Source: Sphagnum compactum
Lineage: Eukaryota > Bryophyta > Sphagnopsida > Sphagnales
Assembly (NCBI GenBank): GCA_965153455.1
Contig: OZ234499.1
Span: 2,343,731-2,407,730 of the forward strand
Direction: 5' to 3'
Length of the DNA stretch: 64,000 bases
The notes below the pieces were generated by a model that saw only the letters and a list, made by a program, of their open reading frames with translations, ran no database searches and was not told where the DNA came from. This document shows positions 23,166 to 35,831 of this stretch, piece by piece. Every line of letters begins with the position of its first letter. Position 1 is the stretch's first letter. A program made the position numbers and the translations under genes.

Positions 23166-26100
23166 ACATTAGTTTTATGTAAGGTTTATTTGTTGTTGGA
23201 ACTTGATGTCGTGGGATTTGTGTGCATGTTCTTATGTGTGTGTCTATGTTAGTTTGAATAATGTTGGGTGCCAATCTAGTTGCAGAAGTCAAATTCCAAA
23301 ACTTACAATCTTGAAATAACACAAAGTTTCAAGCCATAGCACATTTGGCCACTAATCTTGCAATTTCATCATCTTTGAAAAGCATTTTAAATCCTAATCC
23401 TTCAACATCCTCTTTGGATATGTCATGGTCATCACCTATAAAAAGTTTCTTTTTTTGAATTTTTAAACTATTGTAGATAACATTAAGTTTATTCAATCTT
23501 CAACAAATTATTATTTCTTCCATACTTCTATTAACCCTAACTTAATACTAGTTGTGCAATTTCCTTCCCAAGAGTTTGAAAGCCATTTTTGGTCTCCATA
23601 TGCATGAATACAAGATAAACAAAATCTTTTCAAATGTAAAAATCCAACTTTTTTGTTGTTTGAGTGTTTTAAGTCATGATTGTTCACACATAGCCATTTT
23701 TTTCACTTTAACATCTTGTTCCTTCAAAGCTTTTGGGATTTTTTCATTTTTATTTATCCATTTCTAGATATATGAAGCGATATTAATGGTAATTCTTGAT
23801 TATATAACAATGAAAATTTAGAAATCTAAAACACATTCTTTAATTCTTTATGATTTGGAAAAGGGGGTCTAAAGTTTGAGGATGGTTATGATGAAGTGAC
23901 AAGCTTTCACATACATTTTTTTGGTCATTTGAACAACACAAACAAACAATAAGAGTGGTTAATGCAAATTTAAACCAAAATTAAGTGTGGGACTCATCAC
24001 AAATTCACACAAGTTCAACCATGGCCCAAGTTTCTATTTGAATTGTATTATACCTTGGAAGTCTTCATGTGAACAAAATTGAAATGGCCAAATTCTCAAG
24101 ATTCCCAAGGTACCCTTTTAAATTTGAAACTTTGGCAATTCATACGTCTTTATTAACTTAAAACACAAGAGGCCATTTTCTTATATACCTTGTTAAAAGT
24201 TTTTCAACTTCAATCATACAAATTTTCTTTCCATATCACATTTTGAATGGTGAAATTTTGTTTTGGCACTTTATGTCCCCAAGTTCAAACACTCATAACT
24301 ATTAGGAAACATTTTTGTTTTGAACATGCAAGCCCGCCGTATTATATATATTTTTTCCAACGATACAAAGGTCACCCAATTTTGACATGTTTTGACCAAT
24401 GTTGATTGGTTTTTGTTTTGATAGAGGTATGGATCTAAGTTAGGCAATTGTCATTATATGGAAAACCACCAATTGAATTTGTATTTAATATTTAAAAAAC
24501 CTCACTAGTTTTAGGGTTAGGTTAAAATTTCTTAATTGATGGTTATGAGGGTTATGAAAAATGTTAAGTTTAAGTTCACAATGGGGGTTAATTTTAGCAA
24601 TACAAGCTTATGAAAGTCTAAAGACCAACTAAATTGCAATTTGGCCCCACGCCATTTGATCTCAAATTTTTTAATTTCAAACAAAACAACTCCTTATGGC
24701 ATTTTGGTCCACATATATTGATTTCAGAATGTGATACTTCATGGGGGAAGTCATTATTTGTATATATTATAAATTGTTTCAGAGAAAGGGTTATTTTGGA
24801 AAAATAACGAAATAGTAATTCATTAAAAAATTTAAATAATATTCTAAGTATGTTCATAATGAATTCTTAACATTTTATTGACATTTAAGTAAATTATAAT
24901 TTTTACTTCCTAATGAATTAGTTGCACCAATGTTTTTATTGACAAATTCTCACCACTTGGTGACCCAAAAAAAGGTAGTACAAATCCTGTAAAGGATTTT
25001 TTTGGAAAAATTGGTTCAAAGTCATCATATATGACAACAAGTTCTAGAGTGAACATAAACATTTGGCAAGAGTCCTCAAATATTCTAATCTCCTTTTCAA
25101 CATGTAGCCAAATTTGGCTAAGTCTTTTTGTGGATGATTGCCAGTTCACCTACTTCACAAAATTGAAAAAAAACTTTGAATTGCAACTTATATTTGTTTA
25201 CAAGCCATTTGGACAAAAATGGAAATGACTTCCCTTGAAATAATTTGTTAATGTAATTTGAAAATATTAAAATATCACAACAAAATTGAACATAACTTCA
25301 ATTGGGATTTCAACTCAAAAAATATTTGAAGGTGAATTTGAGTTGTGTGAGGAATTAAAACTTTCAAGATGTTCCTAACCTTAAATTCTCACAAAACATG
25401 TATTCTTTATGCATAAACATGACGATGTAATTCACATATGATTTACAATCACAAGCAAAACACCCTTCACCTTGATACTCTCGAATACATCATGACATCT
25501 CAACAAAAAAATCTTGAATCTTGAATCTTGAGTTTGATCTTAAAATTCTTAGTCCAATTGTGCATCCCTTGTATATGTTTTAAGAAGTTGTTGAAGTCTT
25601 AGATCCTAACCTTGACACTTCTAATCAATGTTTAAAAAACAACATTCAAGGGTTCTTTTAAGCCATAGTCCCAAGAAAACATTTAATTGATCACTTGTGA
25701 ATAACTACAATGAACAACATTTTTTTCAAGTGTTCAAATGACAGATAAAACTTTATATTGTTAATGTTTGTAATAGATTTCTTGAAAATTTCCAAAGTTT
25801 CTAAGTGGTATGTTTTATATGGTCTCTTCTTGTACAAAGTTCTTTGCCCTTTCTTTAGAAGACCACAAAAGAACTCCACAATATTTTCAAGATGAAAACT
25901 TAATTTGAGAAATTTAAACAATATGTTTAAAGATTGATATTACATTGGTTGAATTAATGAACAAAAAAAGAAATTAAAGTTATATAGTCTTCCAACTACA
26001 TTTATTTTGAACCCAAACAAGACCTTCATGACACATGATTGAACATAGAACCCCATGTGAATTTTTAAAAATATATAAAATACTAACAATCTGTTGGAAC

Positions 26101-28250
26101 AATTAGGAGAAGAAAAAATTGAAAATTTCAACAAAAAAAAGGTTGAAAAATTGCAACTGAGTGAAGGAAGAAAAAGAAACAAACTTGTCAAGCTTAAGAT
26201 AGTTTACACATTCAACATTCTTTGAGCAATCATTATAAATTTTTCATCAAAAGACCTCTGAATCAAAATACATGTTTACATCCAATGACATTCTTTTAGT
26301 TGTTGTGATAATGGAATTGATGTTCAAAAAGTTGTATTAGATGTCAACTCTAGCATGACAACTTCTTAATCAATCTTTGAAAATTCCCCTTCAAACAAAC
26401 CCTAGCACCTTTCATTGTGCATATACAAACTCATTAATTTGTTTCCATGCATTTACATCAATGGCAAACTCTAATCCATATATGTAAATAGTTTGAAACA
26501 ACAACATATCATGTTTCTTGCACTTCACACACCTCATCCTTCACAATCAAATTTATATATTATGAGCTTGCAAGAAAGACCAAATCATTTTTCACTCTAC
26601 ATGACACAGATGAAAACAACAATAACCCACTATTGATCATTACATGTATAGACCAATAAATGATGACAACTATTTCATTCTTGACGCTTGTTTGGTTGTC
26701 ATTAATTTATTGAACTTTGAACAATTGACAAAGTCTTAACAATCTAAGCCTATTAATCCTTGGGCAAAATTACATAAGGAAATGCAATTTGAGTAAAACT
26801 TCTATCATTCTTGATTGAACAACTAGTGATTGCAAAACGCAAATTGAAATGGAATGGATATGAACATGCAATGCCATACATTGAACAAGATCATAGAGTG
26901 CAACACATTTTGTTGCGGATAATGCATTGCAAAAAATAATAATATTGTGGATAATGCAACTCCACACTTCTTGATCCAATTGAGTTGCATGAAAGCTTCA
27001 CTTATTGTGGAAAGCTATGCTTGAGATCTCTGAACTTTGAGTTACACAAATGTACCCTAAAGGAAAAAACTATTTTTTAGACTCAAAATGTGTCTTAAAG
27101 CCATGATAAGCCATGATGTAGTTGAAGACTTTGACTATAAGAAATTAGTACCAAATTTCACTACAAGAAAACTAATACAAGAATTTCAATACCTGAAAAT
27201 TAATTAAAATTTTTATCAAATTTGTACTACTTGCATTTTAACCTACATGATTTGGACTTTGAGTTAAAACTATAATATTTATAAATTTAGAAACAAAGTC
27301 TTAGTTATTTTTAGTAATCTCCATTTTTGATAAAGAAGCATTGTCAAACACTTGGGATGGCACCATTTTTTTTCCTAGTACATATCCTTGAGATTATGTG
27401 CTTGAGAGACATTGTATTCAAGATTGTTGTGGCATTTTTTGAAGAAGTGTGTAATGTCATATTTTCATTCTCTTTGCAAGCATACCAAAGTTTTCCAAGA
27501 CATATTGTTTATTACTTTTTCATGATATGTTCTTGTTTTGAAGTTTTGCATTGTCATAAAGGTCTAAAAGTGAGATTTGATTTTTTTAAAGTTTAAAGTA
27601 TTCTAAGTACTTATAGAGTATTCAATTGGAAGTGTGTTTACTACCATTTCTATGGAAATCTAGCGGTCTATTTAGACTATTGATTTTGAATTATTTTTAA
27701 AATAGTTCTTATTATGTCTATTGATTTGGTAAACATCACCAACAATTTTTTAATGCGACTATTAGTCACAATATTTGTAGGAGTGTTTTTTCATTCTCTA
27801 CAGTTGTTCTTCCTTGCGTCACAACCCAATAAACTAGATTATAAGTTGCCTTAACAATGTGGACCTTGTAAATCCAACATGATTAAGAACTATCACCTAA
27901 TTCTAAGGCCTTGCCTATTTCACTTTTAATTTTCTTGAATGAGATCCGGGCCTAGTTTTACTTGACTCGAACTGGTTCTTCCAATAGGTATTCTCCCATA
28001 GAGACCCCTTGTGCCAATTCTTGAGGGTCAGACTCAACTTGGAACCCAAAGCTGGCCAACAAGGGTCACAACCCCTACAAGATTGGGAGATATATACCTT
28101 GTCCTTCCTTTAAAGATGTTGGTAATCCAATCAACAACCCACAACAAAGAATCCAAAATTTACAAACATTTTGTCATTCACTAACTAAAACTACATATAG
28201 AAAGAAAAATATAATAAAAAAATTATTTTTTGTGGGATTAGGGCAGCTTC
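22741..28250. other. Long AT-rich gap, with (TA)15 at 23129-23158
   Basis: No gene is supportable. A (TA)15 microsatellite lies at 23129-23158. At 25105-25140 there is a phrase around the palindrome AGCCAAATTTGGCT (25106-25119) that recurs near 36979. Otherwise the stretch is featureless AT-rich sequence in which short frames occur by chance. Confidence 0.5.
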
Positions 28251-30300
28251 TACCATGTACATAAATAAATAAATAAATAAATAATCAAACAAACATGGTT
28301 GATAGTGTAACATAGTGACAACCAAGGTTGAACTATGTAAAGAAATGGTAAGAGTTCAATACGTTTACTCGTCCTTGGAGGTTGGGTCAAGCTTGAAGAC
28401 GGGGAAGTAGATGTTGTTATGTGATATATGCTCACATAACAACAAGCAGCAGCAATCGGAGACTTAACTCAAATCAACATTATTGTAAATATTGATTGTT
28501 GCTTTCATGTTAAAGTCATGGGGGGGGTTAATAATGGCTATTATAGAGCATGACTAATATGACCAAATCAACCAGCCTTGCTGATTGTGTAGGAAGTTGA
28601 TTCTGCCTTGCTGGGGAGGTCCAAGGTCCAAAAAATTAGGAACCAATTTGGTCTCATTTGAAGCAAATTGAATCCTTGTGTTGGACACTAGCTTGCATCT
28701 TGGTTCTCCAAATCATGAGCTCTCTCCTTTGAGCTCTGTTTTTTTGGGCCCAAACCGATTGATTTTCCCTCCAAAATGGTGCCATGTAGGTTTGGCCTCA
28801 ATTTGCCACTTGTTGGTCTTGGACCCACATGTGAAGTAGCCCTGATTCATCCACAACTGAGTCATTTTTGGTTTCCAATGGACATTGCACTAAGTATCCT
28901 AATGAATTTGAATTTTCCTTTTGCCGAAGAATAGTTGTAAACACAATAAGGACTGAGAGTTTTTTGTCCTCATGATCTGCGGTTAAGGAGTTTTGTTCAA
29001 CAAAAATTGAAAGGAGACACTTCTGAACTGAAGTCTCCCCACTCGGAATTCACAAGGTTGTGTTTGTCACATCTGGAGGTCCACAAGAACAAAACCATTA
29101 CAGGAAAGCCCGCCACATAAATCTGACTAGTTTTGGACAACAAATTATCGTGGTCAGGTGGATCACCCCCCAATCATGATGTCCATAATTGGAGGTGCCC
29201 CAGCAAAAAGATTGGGTTCATAAAGTCATGTTATGAACCATGGCAGAAGCAACTTCTAAACTCAGATTTCTGATCTACCAGTCTTGATCAGGCACCCATT
29301 AGCACAAAGGATCACTTCGCAACTTGGTGAAATTGGCAGAGCTGGGTGTGGTGACACCCAGCAGCTGAAGTAAGTATATAATCAGATGAATTTTTCCATC
29401 ATTGAAACCTCAAGTACTGAAAGAGTAATTGGAAATAAAATATATGTTTGCTGCAGAAAGAAGGCATCAGAATTCAGGATGCCAGTTTCCACAGTACTAC
29501 AAGTAAAAGTATTGTACATATTGTTAGTACTCACGACCACTTCCTCCATTATGGATGGATATGCACGCCAATGAGCAATTTGAGTCTATGGTTCACAAAT
29601 CACACTTCAAATCCAATCAAGTTCCCAAGTAAACATTCCCGAAGATGTTCACAATAACACCTTTTGGTTTTATGTTTGATCCCATATGGTTTTGCCCAAA
29701 GTTCAACTCCCATACATATAAACTGAAAATGTGCATAATTGCAAAATACTTTTGTTTCTATTGATTGAAGGGGGAGGGAGGGCCCCAACAAATGTTGTTC
29801 CAAAAGAACTGATGATGATAATGGGCCAATGAATGTTATGGCTCTTTTCAAAAAAGAAGAAAAAAGTTATGAGCCCCACCACCCATGAACAATAATTTTA
29901 ATATGAAATCACAAATAAGTACCTCCAACTTATGACAGGGTTCTTGCACAAATTACTTGTGTCCTTTGTAGGAGAAGATTGTGTTTAGATTCATTTATAG
30001 AGCATATAGTAGCTTAAGGGATTTTGGCCCCTACTAGGTAATAAATAATAGGTCTATTTTTATTATATGAGGATTATATTGAAAGATGATATTTTGGCTT
30101 GTGTTGAAACTTGAGATTAGTTATAATAGAGTTATAATATCTTGAAGTATTTTGATTTTGATTTTGTTTTAGAGGATTGTTTTGAAGATTATATTTTTGC
30201 ATGGGTGAAATATTTGAGTTTTCATAATTCTTCTTCTTCTTTTGCCTTAAGATACTTTTTAAATGTAAATGGCAAGGCCACAGTGTGACACACCCCCCTT
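28251..30300. other. Gap with an (ATAA)6 microsatellite, no supportable gene
   Basis: A tetranucleotide run (ATAA)n lies at 28261-28284. From about 28,550 to 29,350 the base composition is more even than in the flanks, which could mean a decayed gene or element, but no frame or motif is recognisable on either strand. Confidence 0.45.
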
Positions 30301-31116
30301 GTTGATGGAGTTCCAGTCTAGTAGGAGGAGGAGGAGGAGGAGGAGGAGCTTTACTTGCTTCAGTGCCTTGTTGTTGTTGTGTCTCTCCCCTTTTTTCTAA
30401 TCCTTTGCTGTGTTCTGAACTCCATTTGTTTGTGCTCTTTGGGACCCATTGCTGTTCTCAGCTCTGGAGTTGTGTTTTTCAGTAGTACCCAAACAGAAAT
30501 AGGGGCCTTGTCTCTTTGATCAAATACATGTATTTCTCTTCTTCCTCTGCAGCTTTTGTCTCATACTCTTATTGAAGTTGCAACTGTGTGTGTGTGTGTG
30601 TGTGTGTTGTATTCGAGTAGCAGATCAATCAACGAGCTGGTTCACAAAGTCTGCTGCAATTTTAGGTTCTGTCATCATCCTCTGTGGGATATAATTTTCT
30701 GTCTTTCAATCTACTGTGTGTCTTGCAGGTGCCAGAGCTAGGGGTTCTCAGCAGCGATTTGGGAAACAGCTCAAATGGATATGCGCATGCGTTAGGTTTG
30801 GTGAAGGTTGTTGGATTCTCATGCCAGGTTCTACCCTCGTGCATTCTTTTGGTTTTATTAGGCTGTGGAGGTGGCTGTCTCTTGGGGTGTGGAATCTAGA
30901 GGGATAAATTTGGTTGTCCAAGCTGGTTCTTCTTTGAAAGGGAGGAATCTGAAGAGGGACTGGAAAAAAGGGAACTAACTGTTGTAGCTAGGAGCTGTCA
31001 GGATCGAAATTGAAAGCAAGTTGGAAGTTTTCAGGGAGCCGAGAAGAGCTGCAACTTTATCTATTTCTGAGATATAAGCAGTCAGCAGCACTGGGCTGAG
31101 AGAGAGAGAGAGGATC
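30301..31116 (+). promoter_or_regulatory. Promoter and leader of the small SFRRQGSSG-motif gene
   Basis: This holds a (GGA)n run at about 30323-30348, a (TG)11 run at 30585-30606, and a likely leader intron ending TGTGTCTTGCAG at 30718-30729. A GAGA run lies just before the start codon (31100-31112). GGA and GAGA runs are common in plant core promoters and leaders. No TATA box is clear. Confidence 0.45.
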
Positions 31117-31440
31117 ATGGCCATGTTGACAAGAGGGATTTCCTTTCGACGCCAGGGCTCCTCTGGAATGAGCTGGGCAGACAACTGGACCTTCACAGAT
31201 GCTGGAATGTTCCGCATCCCCAAAGCTTCAGACGTAGAACCTGAGAAAGCTGCAGCACGAGTGCCAGCAAGCCAAACAGTCCCAGACACTACAACTAATA
31301 TTGTTGTCGAGACCTCAGGAGCTGTCACTAGTACTGAGCCCATTCAAGTACAAAAAACCACATCTAGCAAGCTACACAGGCGCAACAGCATGTGGGGAAT
31401 CAGATGGATCAAAAACCCATTCAAGAAATCGAGAGGTTAA
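31117..31440 (+). CDS. Small basic protein with SFRRQGSSG motif, similar to At1g80180-type MAPK substrate proteins
   Basis: A single-exon frame of 107 codons starts with ATG after a GAGA run. The N-terminus MAMLTRGISFRRQGSSGMSW matches, from memory, the opening motif of the small plant family that includes the Arabidopsis MAPK substrate At1g80180 (SFRRQGSSG followed by a Trp-Asp pair). The middle is polar and Thr/Val-rich. The C-terminus is basic (LHRRNSMWGIRW, then KNPFKKSRG) and contains an RRNS phosphorylation-type site. No membrane segment or signal peptide is seen. In the family it is a soluble kinase substrate with roles in leaf or stomatal development. A GT donor overlaps the stop (31438) and a TTGTTGCAG acceptor lies at 31599, so a spliced form with a different tail is possible. 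The family link rests on a short motif. Confidence 0.7.
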   Translation: MAMLTRGISFRRQGSSGMSWADNWTFTDAGMFRIPKASDVEPEKAAARVPASQTVPDTTTNIVVETSGAVTSTEPIQVQKTTSSKLHRRNSMWGIRWIKNPFKKSRG

Positions 31441-31840
31441 CACATTAAACACAATCTCTCTCAGAAATCTCTGCTCTCTGAATAATAATACCCACACTCA
31501 TGTATGTGATCTTCATCTCTCACTAATTTCTACATATGCAGTTTGTTAAATCTGAGCTTTCACTAGCATTCGCTTGACTATAAATGTAATTGTTGCAGGG
31601 AAAACAGAAAGGAGCTTTCATAGTTTAGGAGAGAGAAAGCAGTACCCGGAATGCATTTGGACGGGGTTACAGGGTTGAAAGAGTTGTGTACCTTGAACAC
31701 TGTAGCTAGGCAATGATGAATATGCAGGAGACAAGAAGATTTCATTGTGGTTTTGGCCACAAGACTGATTTTTGACATATTCCTGCATTCATCACACAAG
31801 TTCAAGTTTGCTCTGTAGTGTCAGAGTCGATCTGCAACAC
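31441..31840 (+). other. 3' UTR/flank of the small-protein gene with a possible intron
   Basis: The sequence after the stop contains a possible intron (donor at about 31438, acceptor TTGTTGCAG ending at about 31599). If used, it would replace the last residue with about 28 others before a TGA near 31677. It otherwise looks like a 3' UTR. Confidence 0.4.
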
Positions 31841-31844
31841 TGTC

Positions 31845-32175
31845 AAAAGGTGGAATTCATATGGAAAAGCAATGTGGGGGAAGATGATGGTACCAGCAGC
31901 AATTGAATAGATGTGGGTGCTTTTGTTTTCCTGCTTGGTTGATGTTTCTGAGCTTGTTCTCTGGGTCTTTTTTTTCTCGTCCTCAAATGCGTAGCTCTCA
32001 TCCTGGTCATGTCACTCTAGTGCAAAGATGGAATTTATATGAGTAAAGGACTTGGGGAAGATGAGAATAGCAGCAAAATTGGATGCATTCTGGTGCTTTT
32101 GTTTTCCTCCTTGTTCAGTGTTTTCAGGATTTATGCTCAACAGGTGTTTAGCTCTCAGCCTTGGGAGACAATACT
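31845..32175. repeat. Two diverged direct copies of a ~180-bp unit
   Basis: Copy 1 begins near 31850 (TGGAATTCATATG) and copy 2 near 32028 (TGGAATTTATATG). Both then show GGGGAAGATGA, CAGCAGCAA or AGCAGCAAAA, GGTGCTTTTGTTTTCCT and a TAGCTCTCA phrase. The copies differ by small gaps and substitutions. Neither codes. Confidence 0.7.
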
Positions 32176-32201
32176 GAGACCTCCCAAGGTTGAGAGCTAA
32201 A
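32147..32201. repeat. Inverted repeat: 21-bp arms, 13-nt spacer
   Basis: Left arm 32147-32167 (TTTAGCTCTCAGCCTTGGGAG) and right arm 32181-32201 are reverse complements except for one position, which becomes a G-T wobble. The spacer is 32168-32180. The arms are too short for a typical plant microRNA precursor. Confidence 0.9.
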
Positions 32202-34552
32202 AACTTGTAGAGAATAAACCTTGTGTAGGTACTTGTCTACAGGAGACAAAGAGGTTCAAAGAAACAGTCCTCAAGTTGTGATTGCATGCAGATAACAATA
32301 CTGTTTCTTTTCCTCTCTTCTGTGCTTCCCAACTATCTTGACTAAAGGGAATTCACAGACAAATGTGACTTTGTGTCTACAGTACCTTTTCAACAAGAGC
32401 CCTTGCTTGTCTTGGACCAGGGGATGGTGTCACAGAGGAAAACTATGTGCCTTTGCCAGTCACAGCACACAATGCAAGAGATGACAAAAGATCCGTTTCA
32501 AGGAACTCCCACCACTTTAGGGTTCTGATTCTATCAACCTGAAGGGTACCTCAGAACTTGACATAATTATGAACATCTTTGATGAACACTTCTGACATTA
32601 TTGTCTGCACCCTTGAAATTATTTGCAGTGTCACCTATGAAGTTGAATGGGTCACAAGCCTTTCTTGGCATTCAGGTCAATGTTGATCAACAAGGGGTGC
32701 TGTCTGGATACAATCTCACTCCTCTGAGCTGAAGATAGCCAATGCTCATGGTGCCCCTGGACTCCCCATTGGTAGTAGCCATGCTGGAAGGTGTGTTCTG
32801 GCTCTTCCCAGCAAAGAGTACTTTTTTGATAGCCTCCTCCCCCCCCCCCCCCCCCCCCCCCCCTTGCCACCCTCTCTTCTCACTACTGTGCAGTATCTGC
32901 ATCCTTTGGAATGACATACTCTTTACAATATCTTCCACAAGACTCTGACACCAAACTGGACAAGTGCATCAAAAGACAAAGAGCATGGACTGTTCTGGTG
33001 CTCTTTGTCTTTTGATCCTGTGTAATTTTTCAGAACAGGTCCCAGAGACTATCCAAAGCATTGGAATCACAATTCCAACGAACTGTGAGAAACATACATA
33101 CATACATATATATTAGGAAAGATGTGACCACAGACTTAGTAAGAAAAACAGACAGGTGAGGTCAGGTGCAACAACATCAAGGGCTTAAAGTAAAGATTAG
33201 ATTTCCTGAAAGTAGCTTCAAATCCAGAAGATAGACAAGAATTCAAAAGTATTCAGAAGATTTAATTCAAACATCACAGGGTGCAATAGTGACAAGTCTT
33301 CTTGTAGAACAAGAGAGAAGAGATTCATTCCAGACCAAATGAGAAAACACTGTGAGCTGTTGATACTTTGGTTGAATGCAAAAGCTAAAGCAATTTTTGT
33401 ATGAGCTGGTCTCAGAAGGGAAGTGGTGCATAAGTACAAGAAAGCGAGCAGAAAACCAAATAGTTGAATATGTAACCTGCAACCCAGTGCAGGAGGAAAT
33501 GTTCAGAAGATACAATGCCAGCATACATGGAAGAGACACATTGCCAGTATTCCTAACCTCATAGAATGCAACATCAATGGAACACTTCTGTTTTCTTCTC
33601 TCTTTTGTGTACAGAGGGGACAGCGATGTATCGGACACCAGACACCGTCAACAATTGCGAAGGAGAAAATGGAAGCCCCTTGAAGACAGCCAGCAATGAG
33701 GCTTTCAGGTTTCTTCTTTGCTCAGAGACCTTTGAGCTTGGGCAGCTCGTCACATCTTGGGCAAGCAAGCAAAACAGTAATCGTATCCAACAAGCTAATT
33801 CAAATACTGAATGGCTCCAAGAGACATAGTTTCTTGGTTTCAGTCATGCAACAAAATGCAAAGAAGGCACATGCATTTGATAATCTGTGAAACAAATACA
33901 TTGGTATCTCAGATATCCAAACCTCATGTGCAACTTTGTCAGGGAAATCCAAGATACTGCAAGTGTTTCTCCTTTCTGACATTTAGACAACTGCACATCT
34001 CTGACCTGTAAGGAAAGTCTAGAGTCACTACCAAGCAAGCAAGGTTACAGGATTTCAGCCTCAAAGCATAAAAATATATAAGATCATCGAAAACTCCACA
34101 AAATGCTTTCAAATTCACTGGTGTGTCCATTGCATGACAAGAATTGAAGTATCCGATCGTCACCTTCATCATGAATGGTGGTGGATATCTGCCATTTCTT
34201 CCTGCTGAGATTATCAGCTACATCAGCAGTGTATAAGTGTACAGAAATCTACTCAAAACTTCCAGGAATTAAAAATACAAAGAATTCAACAGTATCCTCA
34301 TTCAAGCTGCAGCAAATTTCAAGGGTAAGCTTCATTTCATTTTAGCTTTGCCCCTTATACAAGCAAACATACAAGCCACAGGCATAAGGAGAGACCTGTG
34401 GAGTTCCATGAAACTGAGACACCCCAATCACTCAAGCATCACTCCATCAACCTATCTGGAGTTCATTTCATCTGAGAAAGCTAAGAATAAGCTCAAGAGT
34501 TGCTACAATCAGTACTCACACAGGAACTTTGGAATGTCACATTGTGATACTC
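32202..34552. other. Non-coding gap between the small gene and the glycosylase; poly-C run
   Basis: Moderate composition with no recognised protein. It contains an uninterrupted run of about 25 C at 32839-32863, a hairpin at 32968-33016 and a short CATA run near 33092-33107. The last few hundred bases before 34553 probably include the 3' UTR of the minus-strand glycosylase gene. Confidence 0.5.
32968..33016. repeat. Perfect inverted repeat: 18-bp arms, 13-nt spacer
   Basis: The arms ATCAAAAGACAAAGAGCA (32968-32985) and TGCTCTTTGTCTTTTGAT (32999-33016) are perfect reverse complements around a 13-nt spacer. No T-tract or gene end adjoins it to suggest a terminator. Confidence 0.95.
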
Positions 34553-35831
34553 TCAAGCAAGTGGAGGAAAGGGCCTGCTATTGTCATTAAGACGCCACAA
34601 ATACCAGGCTCCCAACGATCGGAAGGGTTGCCAGGATGCAGCAATCTCTGTCATCTGAGAAACAGAAGGCAATGCTTCCAGCTGATACAGTTTCTGAAAC
34701 CCTTTACGTACACCCAGATCCCCAACTGGAAGGACATCTGACTTGTGAAGCCAGAAGATCATGAACATGTGCACTGACCACACACCAATGCCCTTCACAG
34801 CTGTCAGGGCTGCCATGAGTGTCTCCTCATCCATTTGCTGTATTATGTCATCTGAAAGTGCTCCAGTTACAAAGTGGTTTGCAAGATCATGAAGGTAGCT
34901 TGCCTTGCGGCCTGAGATTCCAATCTCCCGCATTTGTGAGGCAGATAAGCTTGCAACCACTGCTGGGGTCACTCCTTCTGCATGCTTCTTCTGCACATAT
35001 GCAAGTGAGCTCACAATGTTAGATGTAAGATTAGGATGCCAAATCCAAAATCAGGCAACAGAATACCCAGTTTCACAGCATCAATATATTGTGAACATCA
35101 CATTGGCAGCAATTCAGGGAGATGTAAAGGATTAAACATTGCAGATGGGACTGGAGGGTTGTGGGAGGGCAATGCCATTGATTCCTGTAAGGGATGGCTG
35201 GAGGGAGTGGTGGGAACTGCAGAGAGAGAGAGAGAGAGAGCTGTACCTCACAAAGTGTGACAAGACGGGTGTAAATTGAATGTGCAGCCTTTGGAGCAAG
35301 CTGCTGATATACAATGCTGCGAGCTAATGCCAAAAAGCAGCTTGTGCATTGCTCAAATTGAGGGCCCTGGTCATGCCATTCTATCACTGCTTTTAGCTTT
35401 GCATCAGCTTCCATCAAGTGCTTTGTGGCTGTAGCTATGGCCTCATTCCCATGGAGACTTAATGTCCAATCTTTCTGCAATGCTTCCAGTGGCATGGAAG
35501 GTATCTTCAACTGTTGACCAGAATCCGTACTGACAAGCTCCACAGCCTTCTGACTGATAATCACCTTCCCATCCTTAGACTCCACCTGCAAATCAAGCTT
35601 GCTGCTAAAATTGGCTACAGTACTCACTCCAGGGGGACTGCCATTATTCCTTGCACAGGATTTCTGCTTCACTGTATCCAGATTGTCTGGCCCAGAAGTG
35701 GTAGCACAACCTCTTGCATCCCTCTTGATGCCCCTCTTGGAAACTCTACTTGATCTCAGAACTCTGAATTGTATGGTGGAGTCCACAAATTTGTCCTTGT
35801 TTTCTTGTCGTTTCTGGTGTTGGATTTCCAT
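34553..35831 (-). CDS. AlkA/MAG-type DNA-3-methyladenine glycosylase (HhH-GPD family), 2 exons, 340 aa
   Basis: Exon 1 is 35831-35247 and exon 2 is 34990-34553 on the minus strand. Donor GAG|GTACAG and acceptor TGTGCAG|AAG keep frame and give 340 residues. Residues 1-95 are a basic, low-complexity N-terminal region. The glycosylase fold begins near residue 110, with IVYQQLAPKAAHSIYTRLV just before the junction. Exon 2 carries SGRKASYLHDLA, the helix-hairpin-helix KGIGVWSVHMFM (261 onward) and LPVGDLGVRKG, with the catalytic Asp at about 286. Enzymes of this family remove alkylated bases such as 3-methyladenine to start base excision repair, in the nucleus. The start ATG at 35831 has a good context (ACCATGG) and lies just after a likely leader splice acceptor (TTCATTTTGCAG). 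In-frame sequence upstream has no ATG start and is probably leader intron. The intron holds a GA microsatellite (35219-35240). Confidence 0.93.

Noticed and set aside
32147-32201. MicroRNA precursor
   Set aside because: The stem is 21 bp with a 13-nt loop, too short for a plant miRNA precursor, which needs a longer stem on both sides of the duplex.
33267-33638. 123-codon minus-strand frame and overlapping plus-strand frames
   Set aside because: Frames on both strands compete, none resembles a family, and no splice support is evident.
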